DNA from: Tetracentron sinense
Taxonomy: Eukaryota > Streptophyta > Magnoliopsida > Trochodendrales > Trochodendraceae
Reading direction: 5' to 3'
NCBI GenBank assembly: GCA_015143295.1
Contig: JABCRI010001479.1
Coordinates: 1 to 64,000, forward strand
Length of the DNA: 64,000 nt
Shown: positions 34,170 to 45,611 of the stretch, one piece after another
How the letters are laid out: each line of letters opens with the position of its first letter
How positions within the stretch are numbered: the first letter of the stretch is position 1
Notes under the pieces: model-generated
Databases searched by the model: none
The model's input: only the letters and a program-made list of their open reading frames with translations
Told to the model about the DNA's origin: nothing
Position numbers and translations under genes: made by a program

Positions 34170-34895
34170 ACATATTTTAAATTATGTTTTATATAGTTTT
34201 ATTACTCTATTTGTTTATCTATATTATGTTTTGTTACGTATTATTATGCCTAACTGTCACTAACAAGGGAATATTTTTTTTTTTAACTCTGCCATTGCTT
34301 TTTTTTTTTTGCAATGCCGGTCCCAAGCCCGGATAAAAGAAGAGGGTATCCATTTCCTTGTTAGGTTGATAGTCGGTGTAAAAAAAAATCTTGTCATCCC
34401 AAATGACAAAAAAATTCCCGCTCTTTCTTGGCCCTTTGGCCCGGCCCCGGCCCTTGAGGGCTGGGCTAGGGCCCAATCAATCCCGGCCCTTGAAGGGCTA
34501 GGGCCCTACTCTTATAGGGAAGGGTAGGGGTAGGGCTAGGGCTGACCCCGGCCCGGCCCCAACCTGGCCCTTTGACAACCCTAACCATGGGTAAGGTTCA
34601 CCCACCCCTAGGATTCACCCACCTATTTTTGGTTTTTTTTAAAAAATATCAATTCTATTTTTAAAATTAAAAAACTGTTTTTAAAGTTTTTTTAATATTA
34701 AAAACAATTTTTTAATTTTAAAAATAGAATTAATATTTAAAAAAAAAATCAAAAATAAGTGGGTGAACCCTAGGGATGGGTGAACCTTACCCACGGTTAA
34801 GGGGTGTCAAAGGAGACACATGGCGACCTCTAGGGGTGATAACCGGATGTGCCACATCCGGTTATCACTGGAGATGATTTGGCACCTACAAAAAC

Positions 34896-36284
34896 ACCCC
34901 ATCTCATCAAAAGGCGTGTTTTGGGGAGCTTCGGAAACGTTGAACCGTTTACCACGAGATCTCGGTTGATAGTTAATCTCAACTAATAAATAAAGAAATT
35001 AACTAATTATATTTTAAAGACTCCTAATCATCTCCATTGTAACCGGAAGGACTCGGGGGAATCTAGTTACGCCACTGACGTTGCCATGTGTCCTTAAGGG
35101 TTTTTAGAAAAAAAAAATTAACCCTGAGGGTCAGTGAATTTTAACCGGGGTTAAATTTCTTTTTTAATATTTTTTATATGTGGGTGAATCTTAACCACAG
35201 TTAAGAGCTATCAAAAGGGACACATGGCAGCGTCAGTGGCCTAACCCGACTCCCAATTGGAGAGAATCACGAGTCTATTTTAAATTACAATAGAACTTGA
35301 ATCTAAAACTGTGGAAACCAAACCTAGTTGTAGCAAAGAGGCCACGGGTTGACGAGGAGTATAGTCTTGCACGTACGCCACCCATTATTCAACAAGATGT
35401 AGTGTGCTTTGAAAAGTATTGGAGGCGAAGACAAATATGTCCTCCTCTCGAGTCAGTGTAGTTTTGTACTTTTGTCAATTGCGGAGGTGAATGAAAGGTA
35501 TGGGAAGACCCGTTTGGACTTAGCTTTAGGACTTTTCAATGCCCGGGAAATGAGTAGGAAGTGCAGAACAAGGTTGGTCTGGGAATTGAGGGCTACCATT
35601 TCTAACTCTTGGTGCCAATCAACTATGGGCGGAGCCCGGGGCACGTTCCACCCTTAAACTTTTGAAAAACAAAAAAAGAAATTATGAATTATAGGGCACG
35701 GCCATGGGCAAGAGCGGAGCAGGAGGGCATGTACCCCCTTAAACTTTTTATCTTAAAAAAGGTTATTGTTTAATAAGAGCCATGGGGGCACGGAAGCTGT
35801 CTCCCTAAACTAAAAGAAAATTATATTTTGATAAGGCATAGCCATAAAGCATGGGGAAATTGCCCCACTTAAACTTATGAGAATTATTTTATTTTATTTT
35901 ATACTATGTTGCTTAAAATATTTTGGGACATAGTTATAGGACAAGTGAGCAACTGTTTCGTGGACTTAAAACAAACAAATTATACTATCGTAGTTAATTA
36001 TTTAATAGAACATAGTAATGGGCAAGGGAAACAAATGTTCCCTTAACTTTTGATTTTTTTTTTATTTTTTATACTATGATATTAAATTATTTAACAATAC
36101 ATAACCTCGGGACAAGAGGACACTAGGCCCCATAAACAAAGAGAAGCAAAATATATATATATAGTCATCAATAAAAAAAAATATGAAGGGCTAAACCCTG
36201 AACCCCAATCCCTAGACCCAGAATATTTAGCACCCACCTAATCATTCTTTATAAATCTATCAACAGCTACTAACATTTTCCGCC
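34896..36284. other. Intergenic sequence with a foldback MITE and a decayed hAT-like repeat
   Basis: A foldback element at about 35031-35264 has TCTCCA termini and the arm motifs ACTGACGTTGCCATGTGTCC / GGACACATGGCAGCGTCAGT. The 35630-36180 part has several rounds of GGGCA..GGCCATGGGCAAGA and resembles the GGAGCC-type repeats at 3390 and 10325. No gene is visible. Confidence 0.5.
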
Positions 36285-36292
36285 TCTGCATT

Positions 36293-36462
36293 CAATGACT
36301 AAATTCAGACACCCGCCTTTCCACGTTTACTGTTCATACACATGACAAACACTTTCTCAACTATTCCCTTAACCCGTCATTGATAGTAAATACTTGCAGC
36401 CAAACAGGTATGATATTACCATCCATATCTCTCTAGCTATTATATATAGTAAGCCTTTCCTT
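36293..36462 (+). promoter_or_regulatory. Promoter region of copy C, shared with copy B
   Basis: The distal block CGCCTTTCCACGTTTACTG (from 36313) and the proximal block CTCTAGCTATTATATATAGT (36430-36449) match the region in front of copy B. A TATATATA sequence at about 36440 lies some 45 bp before the start codon, with a GAGAGAGAGAG leader just before the ATG. Confidence 0.55.
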
Positions 36463-36488
36463 GATAAAATTTTCAGAGAGAGAGAGAG

Positions 36489-36959
36489 ATGAATGAGATA
36501 CGCGAAGCAGCACTAGCTCATTATTATGCCGGGTCTGAAGAGGTTAAGCAGCTAGCAGGGAGTTTTTTCCGTTTCATGGACATTGACGGAGATGGAAGAA
36601 TAAGCGTATGGGAGTTCGAGGAATTCCTAAAGCAGAGAGGATATAGAGTGAATTATAATGACTTCTTCATTGAACTAGACAACGACCGCAACGGCTCTCT
36701 GGATTTCTATGAGGTCCTTGTTCTCTACTACATTGTTAAAACGAAGAGGGGGTCTTGCAGACAATGTAATGCTCTGCTGAGGGGACAGTATGTTACTTGC
36801 GTCACATGCTTCGACTCCTGCAATGAGAGCTACGATCTTTGCTCCACTTGTTCTTATAGCTATGGAAGATCTAACCACAACCACTACTCTTTCTTGGATA
36901 ATTACGCAATGCTCATGACCAAGAAGGGCTCTTCTTCTGCGGCTGCAAGCGCAAATCCG
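36489..36959 (+). CDS. EF-hand / ZZ zinc-finger protein, copy C, exon 1
   Basis: This exon encodes 157 residues from the ATG at 36489 (MNEIREAALAHYYAGS). Both EF-hand loops are canonical (31-42 and 64-75, each with acidic positions 1 and 3 and Glu at 12). The zinc finger keeps Cys at 90, 93, 104, 107, 111, 118 and 121, with His at 130 and 132. The exon ends at CCG before GTACGT, phase 0. No exon 2 is found before the truncated copy D, because intron 1 is filled by a 2.6-kb hAT element. C may therefore use the exons of D. Joined to D it would make about 299 residues with two zinc fingers; skipping the partial D exon gives about 220 residues, close to copy B. Confidence 0.85.
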
Positions 36960-37286
36960 GTACGTACTAATAAGGCCATAGCTTCGATGTTAAGTTAACA
37001 AGGCAAAGGGTTGTTGGTAGGGCTGTCAATCCGGCCCTTTGATGAGGGGGCTCGGCCCCATCCGGCCCTTCAAAGCTCAAAAAATAGAGGGCTTTTCCCC
37101 CTTCATAAGGCCCATGGGCTGGACTAGGCCCAATTTTGGAAAGCCCTCATACTTGAGGGTCAGGTTAGGTAAGCACATGGCCTGGCCTGGCCTGGCCTGG
37201 CCCGACCCTTCATTCTATATGTTATATCATATATAATATTTTGTATAATATAATAACTTATAAAGACTTATTAAAACCTAAGAAGC

Positions 37287-37459
37287 AACCATTGGGGGTG
37301 TAGCCTAAGTGGTCGAAGGACGAACTATAAACCCGGAGGTCTTGAGATCGAATCTGGGTTGCCCTAAATATCGGATGTATGAGTTGGAGGTTTACCTATA
37401 CATCACGTGGGACTAGTCTGATTCTGGGACTAGTATACCCATGTTTACCAAAAAAAAAA
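37287..37459 (+). mobile_element. tRNA-derived SINE, family 1, copy 2
   Basis: The head GGGGGTGTAGCCTAAGTGG and the GAGATCGAATCTGGG box match the copy at 4074-4250, and the tail is poly(A). The flanks AACCTAAGAAGC (about 37275-37286) and AACCTAAGAGGC (about 37458-37469) form a 12-bp duplication with one mismatch. Confidence 0.88.
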
Positions 37460-37707
37460 CCTAAGAGGCGAAGCCTTATTCTGTGTATATATAGCATACT
37501 AATACTGTAGTAATATAGTCTAGTATCCTTCTAAGATCTTTCTAATATAAGTAATTTTTTTTTTTTTATATAAAAAATTTAACAGAGGCTAAGACTTATT
37601 GTGTGTATGTGTAACAGACTAATAGTGTGGATTCTTCCTAAGATCTTTTAATGTTACCACTTGTAAGTTGAAATATTAAAAAAATATATCATTATGCTAA
37701 TACTAAC

Positions 37708-39267
37708 TGTTGTGCAAGATTTTACCACATTTCCTTCCGGGTCGGGCCGTGTGGAGGAACAACGCTAAAATGACCTTTATGGTCTCACTGGTTGACTAAG
37801 AGTCGTCACCTATTTATTTGGGGGAAATAAGACCCGAAAAGAATGGCCAAGGCTAGGGAGCCTGGAGGCCTGTGATGGTCAAAGGCATTAAGTGGAGCCT
37901 AGGGGGACTGACCCCATGCTCTGGAATGGACCAGAGGGTAAAGAAGAAGGGTGTGGAGCCAAAATTTTAGGGGAAGCTCAGAATGTCGGTAAACACATTA
38001 CCGAAATTCTGGGTCTTCTCCAGATTTCACGAAATTCAGCAGAGTTTAGGGGGCCTGGGGGACTTAGAATGATCTTGGGTCTTAGGGGAGGACCCTGGGG
38101 ACTGAGTTTGATCTTCGGAATGGATCAGAAATACACAAAATATGGTCTAAAGCCACTGCAATGGAAGATTTCTAGAATGACAGTAAACACAGTACTACCA
38201 TTCTAAAAATTTTCCAGGAATCAAATTTACTCCCTTGGCTCTGAGCCATGGCACTTTCAGGGTGTTCCCTAAGGCTTAGGGATACTCTAGAATGCCTATG
38301 GGGTTTCAGACATGGCGAATGAACAAGAAAAATGACATGTAGCCTGCCTTCTTCATGGGGTCCCCTATCCCATACATGGATGAGGTAGGGGATCCTACTA
38401 TCCTTCTACAAAGATTTGAGCTCAGGTCCCTCCAAGTGGACCAAGTACACCAATCAGACGAAAATAAGACAGGGTCCTACCCTTCTTCTATTGTGCTTGG
38501 CAAGCTTCGAAGTGGTGTTGATAGTCCTACGGAGGCTTGGGGAAGATGACCATACAATGGAGGATAGCTAGGCTAGTCCTCAGATCTGATTCTTATGCCT
38601 AGAAGCCGAAATGGTAATGGAAGAGAGGTTTGGGTGTTTTTGGCATGGGTTGGAAGCCAAACAAGGCTAGGTATTTATAGAGCTAGAGGGATCATGGCAC
38701 ATGGGTAATTCAAGGGTGGTTTAGGTGAGGCAAAACGAACTCATTGGAAGTCAACCTTAGGGCTCAGGAAGGGTGCAACACTGCACTGCGCATAATTGCT
38801 GGAATGACAGTAAAACCAGTACCGTCATTTCCAGCTAAGGGTAAAAACTAAATGACAGTAATGTTATTACCTCTATTTCTGGATCTTTCTCATAAAAGGG
38901 CTTGCTTAGCATGGCCTGGCCTAGGTTTGGGATATTGTAGCATTATCACAAAATTAGTAATGTCGGAAATTGGATTGCCGACATTATTTGAATTTTCAAA
39001 ATTTGAATTTTTGGCAGGCCCCAGGGTGGGTTAGGTTTGTGGGCCCATATTTGGGCCCAAGGGATGTCTGGTTGTGGATTTTAGGCCCTGGACCTTGGGT
39101 TTTGATTCTAACTGGGCCCTGGGCTCGGATTGAGTTTAGGGTTAGGTTAGGGTTGATATTAGGATTAGGGTTAGGACTAGGGTCAGGGTTAGGACTAAGT
39201 CAAGGTTAAGTCAGGGTAGGAATTGGAGCTTGAGAGAGGGCAATGGTGTAAAAATTGGGTGCTTACA
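37708..39267 (+). mobile_element. Solo LTR (Ty3/gypsy-like), 1.56 kb, nested in an hAT element
   Basis: It starts TGTTGTGCAAGATTTTACC and ends TTGGGTGCTTACA, with a perfect 5-bp duplication CTAAC at 37703-37707 and 39268-39272. The GGTTGACTAAGAGTCGTCACC segment and the 3' end place it with solo LTRs Y and Z. No internal region is present. Open frames in it are fortuitous. Confidence 0.85.
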
Positions 39268-39605
39268 CTAACAATTTAACGGTAATAAATGGGGATGTAT
39301 TAATGCTATCAATCTAACGGTACCAAAACTACGTCATGTTGCTCTTTGAGTTACATTGTCCTCAAATCCAAATAAAGATAGAGGGTTGTATATGAGGTTG
39401 GCTATCAATTAATGTAGTTAAAATTGTTAAAGCATGATATTTTTTTTTTATTCTTTCGGCCCTTGCCAACCCTGGCCCTTGAGGGTAGGGCTTGGACTTA
39501 TCTAGTTCTGGCTCTTCGAGTGCTAGGGCCTCACCCAGGTGAATGAGGGTCAGGCCCGGTAAGACCTAGGCTCTGACCTGACCCTTTGACAACCCTAGTT
39601 GTTAG

Positions 39606-40426
39606 GTAAATTAGGCTAAATCTCTGCACACATGACCACTTAGAAACACTAGATACATAAAAGAGACAAATAATTAAACAATTAATTATTTAATTAATTG
39701 TAATTTAGAATCGCTTCGTTAAGAGGCGTCAATTGAGTCTTTCTTGAAAATAGTTGAAACCTCTCATGTGCAAATGATGTAGCAACACTTTCTCCCTGAT
39801 ACAACTCCGCTCAGACTCTCTCTGGTCTTCCTTACGAGTTTGCACTACTCAATAGAAGACGGGATACTGATCTTCCTTTAGGATGCCCTTTAAAATAAAA
39901 GATGCATATAAATAATCATTTTATTATGATTTGCAAATTATCTAAATGTCCTAAAGTCCCAACTGATTAATGGAAAGAGATTATCTCATTAATATAACCT
40001 TTAAAATATATTTTTAAATATAAATTTATATAATTTTTAAATATTAATTTAAAATTTTAAAACTTTTTAAAAAGTAATAGGATAATCCGGATACTATCCG
40101 AATTCGGATATTTTAATCGGAGTAGGATACGGATATCATATTTCACTATTCTCCGGATATTTATTCAGATTCGAATATATAATCAGATACGAATTTGGAT
40201 ATACCACTATCCGCTCCGTTTACAACATCCTAAAAGAAGTTTAATACCCCATTATCCGTAAAATAATGCCAACTCGCATTAGAAGTAGTATTGTCATTTC
40301 TCACTGGCATGTACGTAGGAGGCTTCAACTATTTTAAAGAAAGATTCATCGTAGCACCTCTCAATTGAGTGATTCTCAAATTTTCTTTTATACTAATTAT
40401 TTATAATAAATCGATTATTTGTGCAG
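39606..40426. other. Sequence between the hAT element and copy D
   Basis: No gene is visible. The 40080-40225 part is made of repeated GGATAT/ATATCC and CCGAATTCGGATA motifs, a pattern found in foldback-like repeats. The 40300-40380 part (AGGAGGCTTCAACTATTTTA) resembles the 23165-23185 flank. Confidence 0.4.
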
Positions 40427-40663
40427 GGAATTCACCCAAATTATCTACCAGGGAGGCCATCTTGCAATGGGTGTAGAACTTTGTTGAATGGACTGTATTT
40501 TACTTGCGTCACATGTTTCAACTCTTGCGATGCGAGCTACAATCTTTGCTCCACTTGTTATGGCAAAGGAAGATATTTCCACCACCACACCTTCTTCTTG
40601 GACAATTACGCAATGCTCGTGAACAAGAAACTCTCTTCTTCGACAACAACAAGCACATATATG
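40427..40663 (+). CDS. EF-hand / ZZ protein, copy D, zinc-finger-only exon
   Basis: This segment of 79 codons follows a good acceptor (TTTGTGCAG) and ends at ATG before GTATGA, both phase 0. It encodes the complete zinc finger (CNGC, CVTCFNSC, CSTC and a His cluster) and the conserved FLDNYAML stretch, but the EF-hands are missing and there is no initiator ATG. The first 12 codons (GIHPNYLPGRPS) replace the region before the first Cys in the other copies. It is either a 5'-truncated relic or, since it is open and in phase with copy C, an internal exon of a C-D gene. Confidence 0.65.
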
Positions 40664-41488
40664 GTATGAAATTTGGAAGAGCTGAGTTGTCCTTGCTTTC
40701 TGATTTAAAAAAAAAAAAATATGTCCTTAATTAATTGGCTTTTGGCTGAGTGTAGAGAATGCTGAGTTATCCTTGCTTTCTGGACCGTACTGTCCTAGGG
40801 CCAAGCAAGATCTTAGCCTTAAAGTAGATTAAATTTTTTTGGTAGACTCAATAATACCACGAGCTGATTACTGAAGGCAAGACAAAGGAAACATACACAC
40901 CACACATGCAAATCACACACACCACACATGCAGAACACACACACATGATAGATTAACTTAATGGCCATAAAAAAAAAAAACGACTTTGAAATTATGTGAT
41001 TCCTTTCATTTTAGGAATCACATAAAATGTTAAAAACCCTAACATTATTTAAGGAATCTTATAATCTTTAAGGATTCATCTAAAATGTTAAAACCTAATA
41101 TAATGATTTTGCATTTTGGGGTCCGTTGAGACTTATAAAGCTTGACACTTACTTTGTCATGGTAGTTGGTAAGAAATTTGAGTCATTTTGCCAAGTTTTT
41201 TAACAAGATTAATTCTTACTATCATGAGATTTCAAGTCTTTCTATTTTTTTTTTTTTATGAGATTTGAAATCATTCATTTTGTTGCATTTATAGTCTAAT
41301 GGGAGAATTGCAACCCAATGATGAAAAACATCGATACATTTAATTCTCAAAGAAAATGCATATTGTACATTGACAAAACTTGCAAAGTGTCGTACTTTAT
41401 AAGTCTTCGCAAAAGAATGGACCCTTAATCCATTGACAAAACTTGCAAAGTGCCAGACTTTATAAGTCTTCGCAAAAGAATGTATCCT

Positions 41489-42089
41489 TAAGTTGTGTTT
41501 GGTTGTCGAGAAAATGTGAAAAAGAAAAAAAAAGAAAAGAAAAAAAAAGAAGAGAAAAATTATAAATTTTCCATTGTTTGGTTGTTTAGAAAATTAGAAA
41601 GAAAATTTGCTCAGTTTAAAAAAAATTATCAAAATGCCCCTACCTTTTTAAAATTATCAAAATATCCCTAATCCTTTAAAATGACTTCAAAATTTTTAAT
41701 TTTATTTAATTTTTTTTACACTTTTGAATATTTTTTTGACATTTTAAAACATTTTTTTCAAAAAAAACCTAAAACAATTAAAAAAATATCAGCTGTGTCA
41801 CTATCTTCTTCCTCACGACAGGACGTCCCAACTACTGTTTTCAGTAGGGAAGAAGAAGAAAAATGAGACTTCGAGTAGGGAAGAAGAAGAGAAATGAGAA
41901 ATGAGAACCCGATAACTTTTTTTTTTCTCTTCAAAATCCAAAGTTTTTTTAAAGATTCTAAATCCATCAAATGGGAGAAAATTTTCTTCCCATTTTCTTT
42001 TCCTTCTTTCACTTTCTCTATAACCCAACAATGAAAAATTAGATTTTCTTTTCCATCCCTTATTTTCTCGGCAACCGAACAAAGCATAA
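41489..42089. mobile_element. MITE-like element with TTTGGTTGTCGAGAAAAT termini
   Basis: The left end GTTTGGTTGTCGAGAAAAT is complementary to the right end ATTTTCTCGGCAACCGAAC with two mismatches. The interior is A/T- and GAAGAAG-rich with partly complementary arms. A shorter relative is at 62219-62395. The target duplication was not resolved. Confidence 0.55.
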
Positions 42090-42224
42090 AGGAATTTTAC
42101 ATAAAAAATTTCTCACTTTTATTTGTTGGGATTAAAATCAGCTGCCCATGTAGACTTCTAATTCGTACAGTTGTAAATGCTTATCTGTTGGTATTATTAT
42201 TATTATTATTACAGTTTTTGTTCA

Positions 42225-42966
42225 TACAAAATTGAGAATTTCCTTGGGTAATGGTAAACTCTGTTCAGTCCAACATTGTAAAACCGGGGCCCAAGCATGA
42301 GGGAGAGTTTTAAAAGTGGGCCTATCCGAGTCAAAATATGCTCAGAACCGTACTAAGGCCGGACCTCTTCCAATTAAAATTGCACTGATTGGCTAGGATC
42401 AAACCTAGCTCGATTGTCATATAGGCCTCAAAATTTAGGCCCATAAATGGCCTGAGTGAATAACTTTGCTGCGAAACCTGGCCCACTCCAGACCCAACCC
42501 AAAAGCTAGCCATTGGTTTAGGTTGATGATTCGGATACAATTTTTTCTTTTGATAATGGAGGGTGTCCCAAACCCTTTGAGGCAAGGACTAGTCCCCTTG
42601 GGTATCCGCACCAACCCACTCGAAAATTTCCCTACAGACACCAAGGTAAGTCGAGGAATGAGAGTTGAACAAATACACAACCACAGGAAGCAAACTCAGG
42701 ATGCTAGCCAATTGCACCAACCCCACAGTAATGGTTTTTGCTTTTCACATTATATCAGAAAAAGTTCGGGTTATTATTTGCTTAGTCCTACTAATCTCCT
42801 TTTGGTGGTAAATGGTAAGCCAAATTTCAGCTGAGATAGTTTCTGGGCCGAAAAGCAAAGAGACGTTTTAGAAAAAAAAACTTTTTTTTTAAACTGAAAA
42901 AAAGTGCTTTTTCCTTGGAGATGGCAAACACACCCTGAATCACTAACAACTATTTATCTGATGCAG
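42225..42966 (+). other. Conserved 3' part of intron 1 (copy D)
   Basis: TTGAGAATTTCCTTGGGTAA, TTAAAATTGCACTGATTGGC, GGCCTCAAAATTTAGGCCC and the TGATGCAG acceptor match intron 1 of copies A and B. An extra segment at about 42545-42720 is absent from the others. Confidence 0.6.
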
Positions 42967-43056
42967 CCAAGCAGTTCCCAGGTCGTGTCTTTTCCAAGGC
43001 CAGAGACTTCAACAACAGTTTATGTTTATGGAGGCTATCATCAGCCACCAAATACG
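42967..43056 (+). CDS. EF-hand / ZZ protein, copy D, exon 2
   Basis: This exon of 30 codons (starts PSSSQVVSFPRPETSTTV, ends PPNT) follows TGATGCAG and ends at ACG before GTGAGT, phase 0 on both sides. It is homologous to exon 2 of copy A and slightly longer. It is open, which argues against long-standing loss of function. Confidence 0.72.
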
Positions 43057-43199
43057 GTGAGTTATTTGTTTCCGTTTTCTTGCATAGGAATTTAATTAAA
43101 ATAGAGCACAAATCATTGGGGGTACCGCAAAGGAAATTTTTTTGAGTAAAACCTTCTAGGACATATTTTGGGCGGATCCAAATTTGCTTATTATAGGAA

Positions 43200-43780
43200 T
43201 GAAGTCCTGTATAACTGGGACTCCCCCAGTCCGGTTATGCCCTTGAGGTTGTCAAGTGGTCCTTTTTGACACGTTTTAACTGTTGTTAAGATTCACCCAC
43301 CTATCATTGGTTCTTAGAAAAAATTAAAATATTTTTTAAACTGTGGTTTAAAAAAAAATTAAAATATTTTTATTTTAATATTTATAGAGTCATTATATAA
43401 ATAAAATTAACTATATTTTATAATTTTTATATTATACACATAAAAAAATTATAAAATTTTTGAAGGGCCAAACTTCCCACATAATTAACAATTACATCCT
43501 AATTTGGAGTTGTGATCACAATCAATTGCGATTGAACTCAGGAGAGTTCAATCACACCCATAGGTCAACATGTGTCCCTTTTAACCCCATTAATTATGGT
43601 TAAGATTCACTAACCCCCAGGGTTTAACAATCTAACCTTAGTTTTTAGAAAAAAAAAATCTTAACCCTAAGGGTTTCTAAATTTGTAACCACAGTATTTT
43701 TAAAAAAAGGCAGGTAAAAAAGTGCGATTGAACTTTTCGGAGTTCAATTGCAATTGGTCAGGATTCGAACTCCCTAATTA
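43200..43780. repeat. Foldback and MULE-type MITE remnants in intron 2 of copy D
   Basis: The left half of a foldback element (GGTTATGCCCTTGAGGTTG, GATTCACCCACCTATCATTG) lies at 43215-43330. A second element at about 43508-43775 has the ATTGCGATTGAACTCAGGAG / GAGTTCAATTGCAATTGG inverted repeat of the family at 44659-45015. Confidence 0.6.
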
Positions 43781-44649
43781 TTTGGGGATGGCATAATATA
43801 TAAAAAGTAGATATTAATCATATATATATATATAATATATATTAAATAATTATAACTATAAAAGGAAAAAAATTACAATTTTTTCTTTTGGGTAGTGATT
43901 AGCACACCCTGCATTAGACTTGCATCTTTTCTAGTGGTGACGACAACAAGAAGCTATAGGAAATAAGAGTTGAAGCATTAAGAGAGAGTTTTGTTAGACT
44001 TGCATCTTTTCTTCAATTCCGTGATAGTGTGATATTGCCAAATAATACCTCAAAGTACGTTGAATTCTACTTATATTAGCCCATGAATTCACCTCATCAA
44101 TTTTGTACAAAATTGACGAATTCCAATTCCACCATTTTCATAATTGAGCTCAAACGAGGAAATCAGAATTCGAGAAAAACATTGACTATTCTATCCACCA
44201 ATTCCGTAAATCCAAACTCTCTTAAAATAGTGGGAAAATAAAGGTTATTTTAGGTATTTTTAAAATTAAATTTTAAGTTATTTAAAAGGGACAGCTAAGA
44301 CTACTTCCTTAGTTTTTTTATGTTAGGTTTTAAGTATTATTTTTATTATACATAGTTGGTATTTTTTTTTTGATAATATACATAGTTGGTATGGGAATAT
44401 TATTATGAACTTTTAGTCTTTGAACTTTTGATTTATTGAATGAGGGGTTTAAGCCTTTGAGTTCTTTGCAGAATTTTTGGGTTATGGTTTAAGAGCTATT
44501 ACTACCCGTTTGTTTTTGGAAAATTTCCCTCATATAACGGTTCGAATGGACTACCTGGGCACATGGATGTGTTGGTCACAAATGAAGTATAAAGAGGAAA
44601 TATCATATTGCAAAAATAAAGCAGGTGTTTTGTCTCTCTTCCTGAATAG
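43781..44649. other. Intron 2 of copy D, unassigned part
   Basis: No gene is visible. The stretch at 44470-44560 (TTTAAGAGCTATTACTA, AGGTTCGAATGGACTACCTGG-like) corresponds to 10675-10780 in intron 2 of copy B, so it is ancestral intron sequence. Confidence 0.5.
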
Positions 44650-44658
44650 CATATGCAA

Positions 44659-45015
44659 GAGATCGAATCACAGCCAATCACGATTGAAGTCAGGGATAGT
44701 TCAATTGCATCTAGAGATCAACATGTGTCCTTTTTACCCCTACTAACTGTGCTGTGGTTAAAATTTCTTAACCCTTCAACAATCTAAATTTTTAGGAAAA
44801 ATATTTTTAAAAAATTAACCTTAGGGTTAAGAAATTTTAACCCTAAAGTTAAATTTTTTAAAAATAAAATTTCTAAAAACAGGGTTAGATTGTTGAATCC
44901 TAACAGTTAATAAATCTTAACCATGGTTAATAGAGATTAAAAAGGACACGTGTTGACCTATATGTGCAATTGAACTCTCCCTGACTTCAATCACGATTGG
45001 CTGTGATACGATCTC
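44659..45015. mobile_element. Mutator-like MITE, 357 bp
   Basis: The ends GAGATCGAATCACAGCCAAT and, reversed, GAGATCGTATCACAGCCAAT form an inverted repeat of about 50 bp. The flanks are a perfect 9-bp duplication CATATGCAA (44650-44658 and 45016-45024). The matching point in copy B (about 11635) has AGCATATGCAGAAGGCT, the empty site. Confidence 0.92.
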
Positions 45016-45039
45016 CATATGCAAAGGCTATTCTTCAAA

Positions 45040-45405
45040 GGCAGCAAATCCTCTCCGGTGATAACCGGATTTTGCAAATCCGGTTATCACCCCTAGAGGT
45101 CACCATGGTTAAGGTTCACCCAACCCTAGGGTTCACCCACCTATTTTTGGTTTTTTTTTAAAAATAATAATTCTTTTTTAAAAATTAAAAAACTGTTTTT
45201 AATATTAAAAAAACTCTAAAAACAGTTTTTTAATTTTAAAAAAAAAATTATTATTTTTTTAAGAAAACCAAAAATAGATGGGTGAACCCTAGGGTTGGGT
45301 GAACCTTACCCATGGTTAAGGGGTGTCAAAGGAGACACGTGGTGACCTCTAGGGGTGATAACCGGATTTGCAAAATCCAGTTATCACCAGAGAGGATTTG
45401 ATGCC
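45040..45405. mobile_element. Mutator-like MITE, 366 bp, relative of the hAT host MITE
   Basis: The ends GGCAGCAAATCCTCTCCGG and, reversed, GGCATCAAATCCTCTCTGG, with a perfect 9-bp duplication TTCTTCAAA (45031-45039 and 45406-45414). Its arms match those of 30411-34886, so it shows the arm without the hAT insertion. The left arm lacks about 25 bp present in the right arm. Confidence 0.92.
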
Positions 45406-45423
45406 TTCTTCAAAAGAGTCATA

Positions 45424-45611
45424 ATATGAGCCAGAGCTTTGCTTCACTACGTTGAAGCGAAGCTCCCCTTTTGCGTGGAATTGATTATGTAATTATGAGG
45501 AAACAAAAATATCAATATCTTTTTTTATAATTACAGAAAGGCCACCAAACATTGCATTATGAAATGGGGAGCTCCGCTTCACGCCCGGAAACAAAGCTCC
45601 GGCTCATATTT
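45424..45611. mobile_element. Small MITE with AATATGAGCC termini
   Basis: AATATGAGCCAGAGCTTTG at the left and, reversed, AATATGAGCCGGAGCTTTG at the right differ at one position. The flanks AAGAGTCAT and AACAGTCTT could be a decayed 9-bp duplication, but this is weak. The interior repeats GAAGCGAAGCTCCCC / GGGGAGCTCCGCTTC. Confidence 0.75.

Larger units (their letters stand above)
30506..34582 (+). mobile_element. hAT transposon, 4.1 kb, inserted in a MITE arm
   Basis: The left end contains TAGGCCTGTCAAA and the right end TTTGACAACCCT, typical hAT terminal repeats, each followed by GGCCC/CCCGG-rich subterminal sequence. An exact 8-bp duplication, AACCATGG, flanks it (30498-30505 and 34583-34590). 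The related MITE at 45040 shows this arm without an insert. The left end has about 4 extra bases before the usual TAGG start. The element carries one transposase gene on the + strand, now decayed. Confidence 0.88.
30411..34886. mobile_element. Mutator-like MITE carrying an hAT transposon
   Basis: The ends GGTGCAAATCCTCTCCAGTG and, reversed, GGTGCCAAATCATCTCCAG form an inverted repeat that continues into long complementary arms. The flanks TACAAAAAG (30402-30410) and TACAAAAAC (34887-34895) form a 9-bp target duplication with one mismatch, typical of Mutator-like elements. Without the hAT insert it is about 390 bp, close to the 366 bp of the uninterrupted relative at 45040-45405. Each end also carries a small internal hairpin (TAACCGGATGTG..CACATCCGGTTA). 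Confidence 0.88.
37018..39597. mobile_element. Non-autonomous hAT element with nested SINE and solo LTR
   Basis: The termini TAGGGCTGTCAAT and TTTGACAACCCTA are inverted repeats, each next to GGCCC-rich sequence. The flanks GTTGTTGG (37010-37017) and GTTGTTAG (39598-39605) are an 8-bp duplication with one mismatch. Without its two inserts it is about 0.8 kb and has no transposase. It sits 58 bp after the first exon of copy C, inside intron 1. Confidence 0.85.

Noticed and set aside
37892-39209. Open frames of 60-104 codons around 38-39 kb
   Set aside because: They lie inside a solo LTR with clear ends and target duplication, and show no protein domain.
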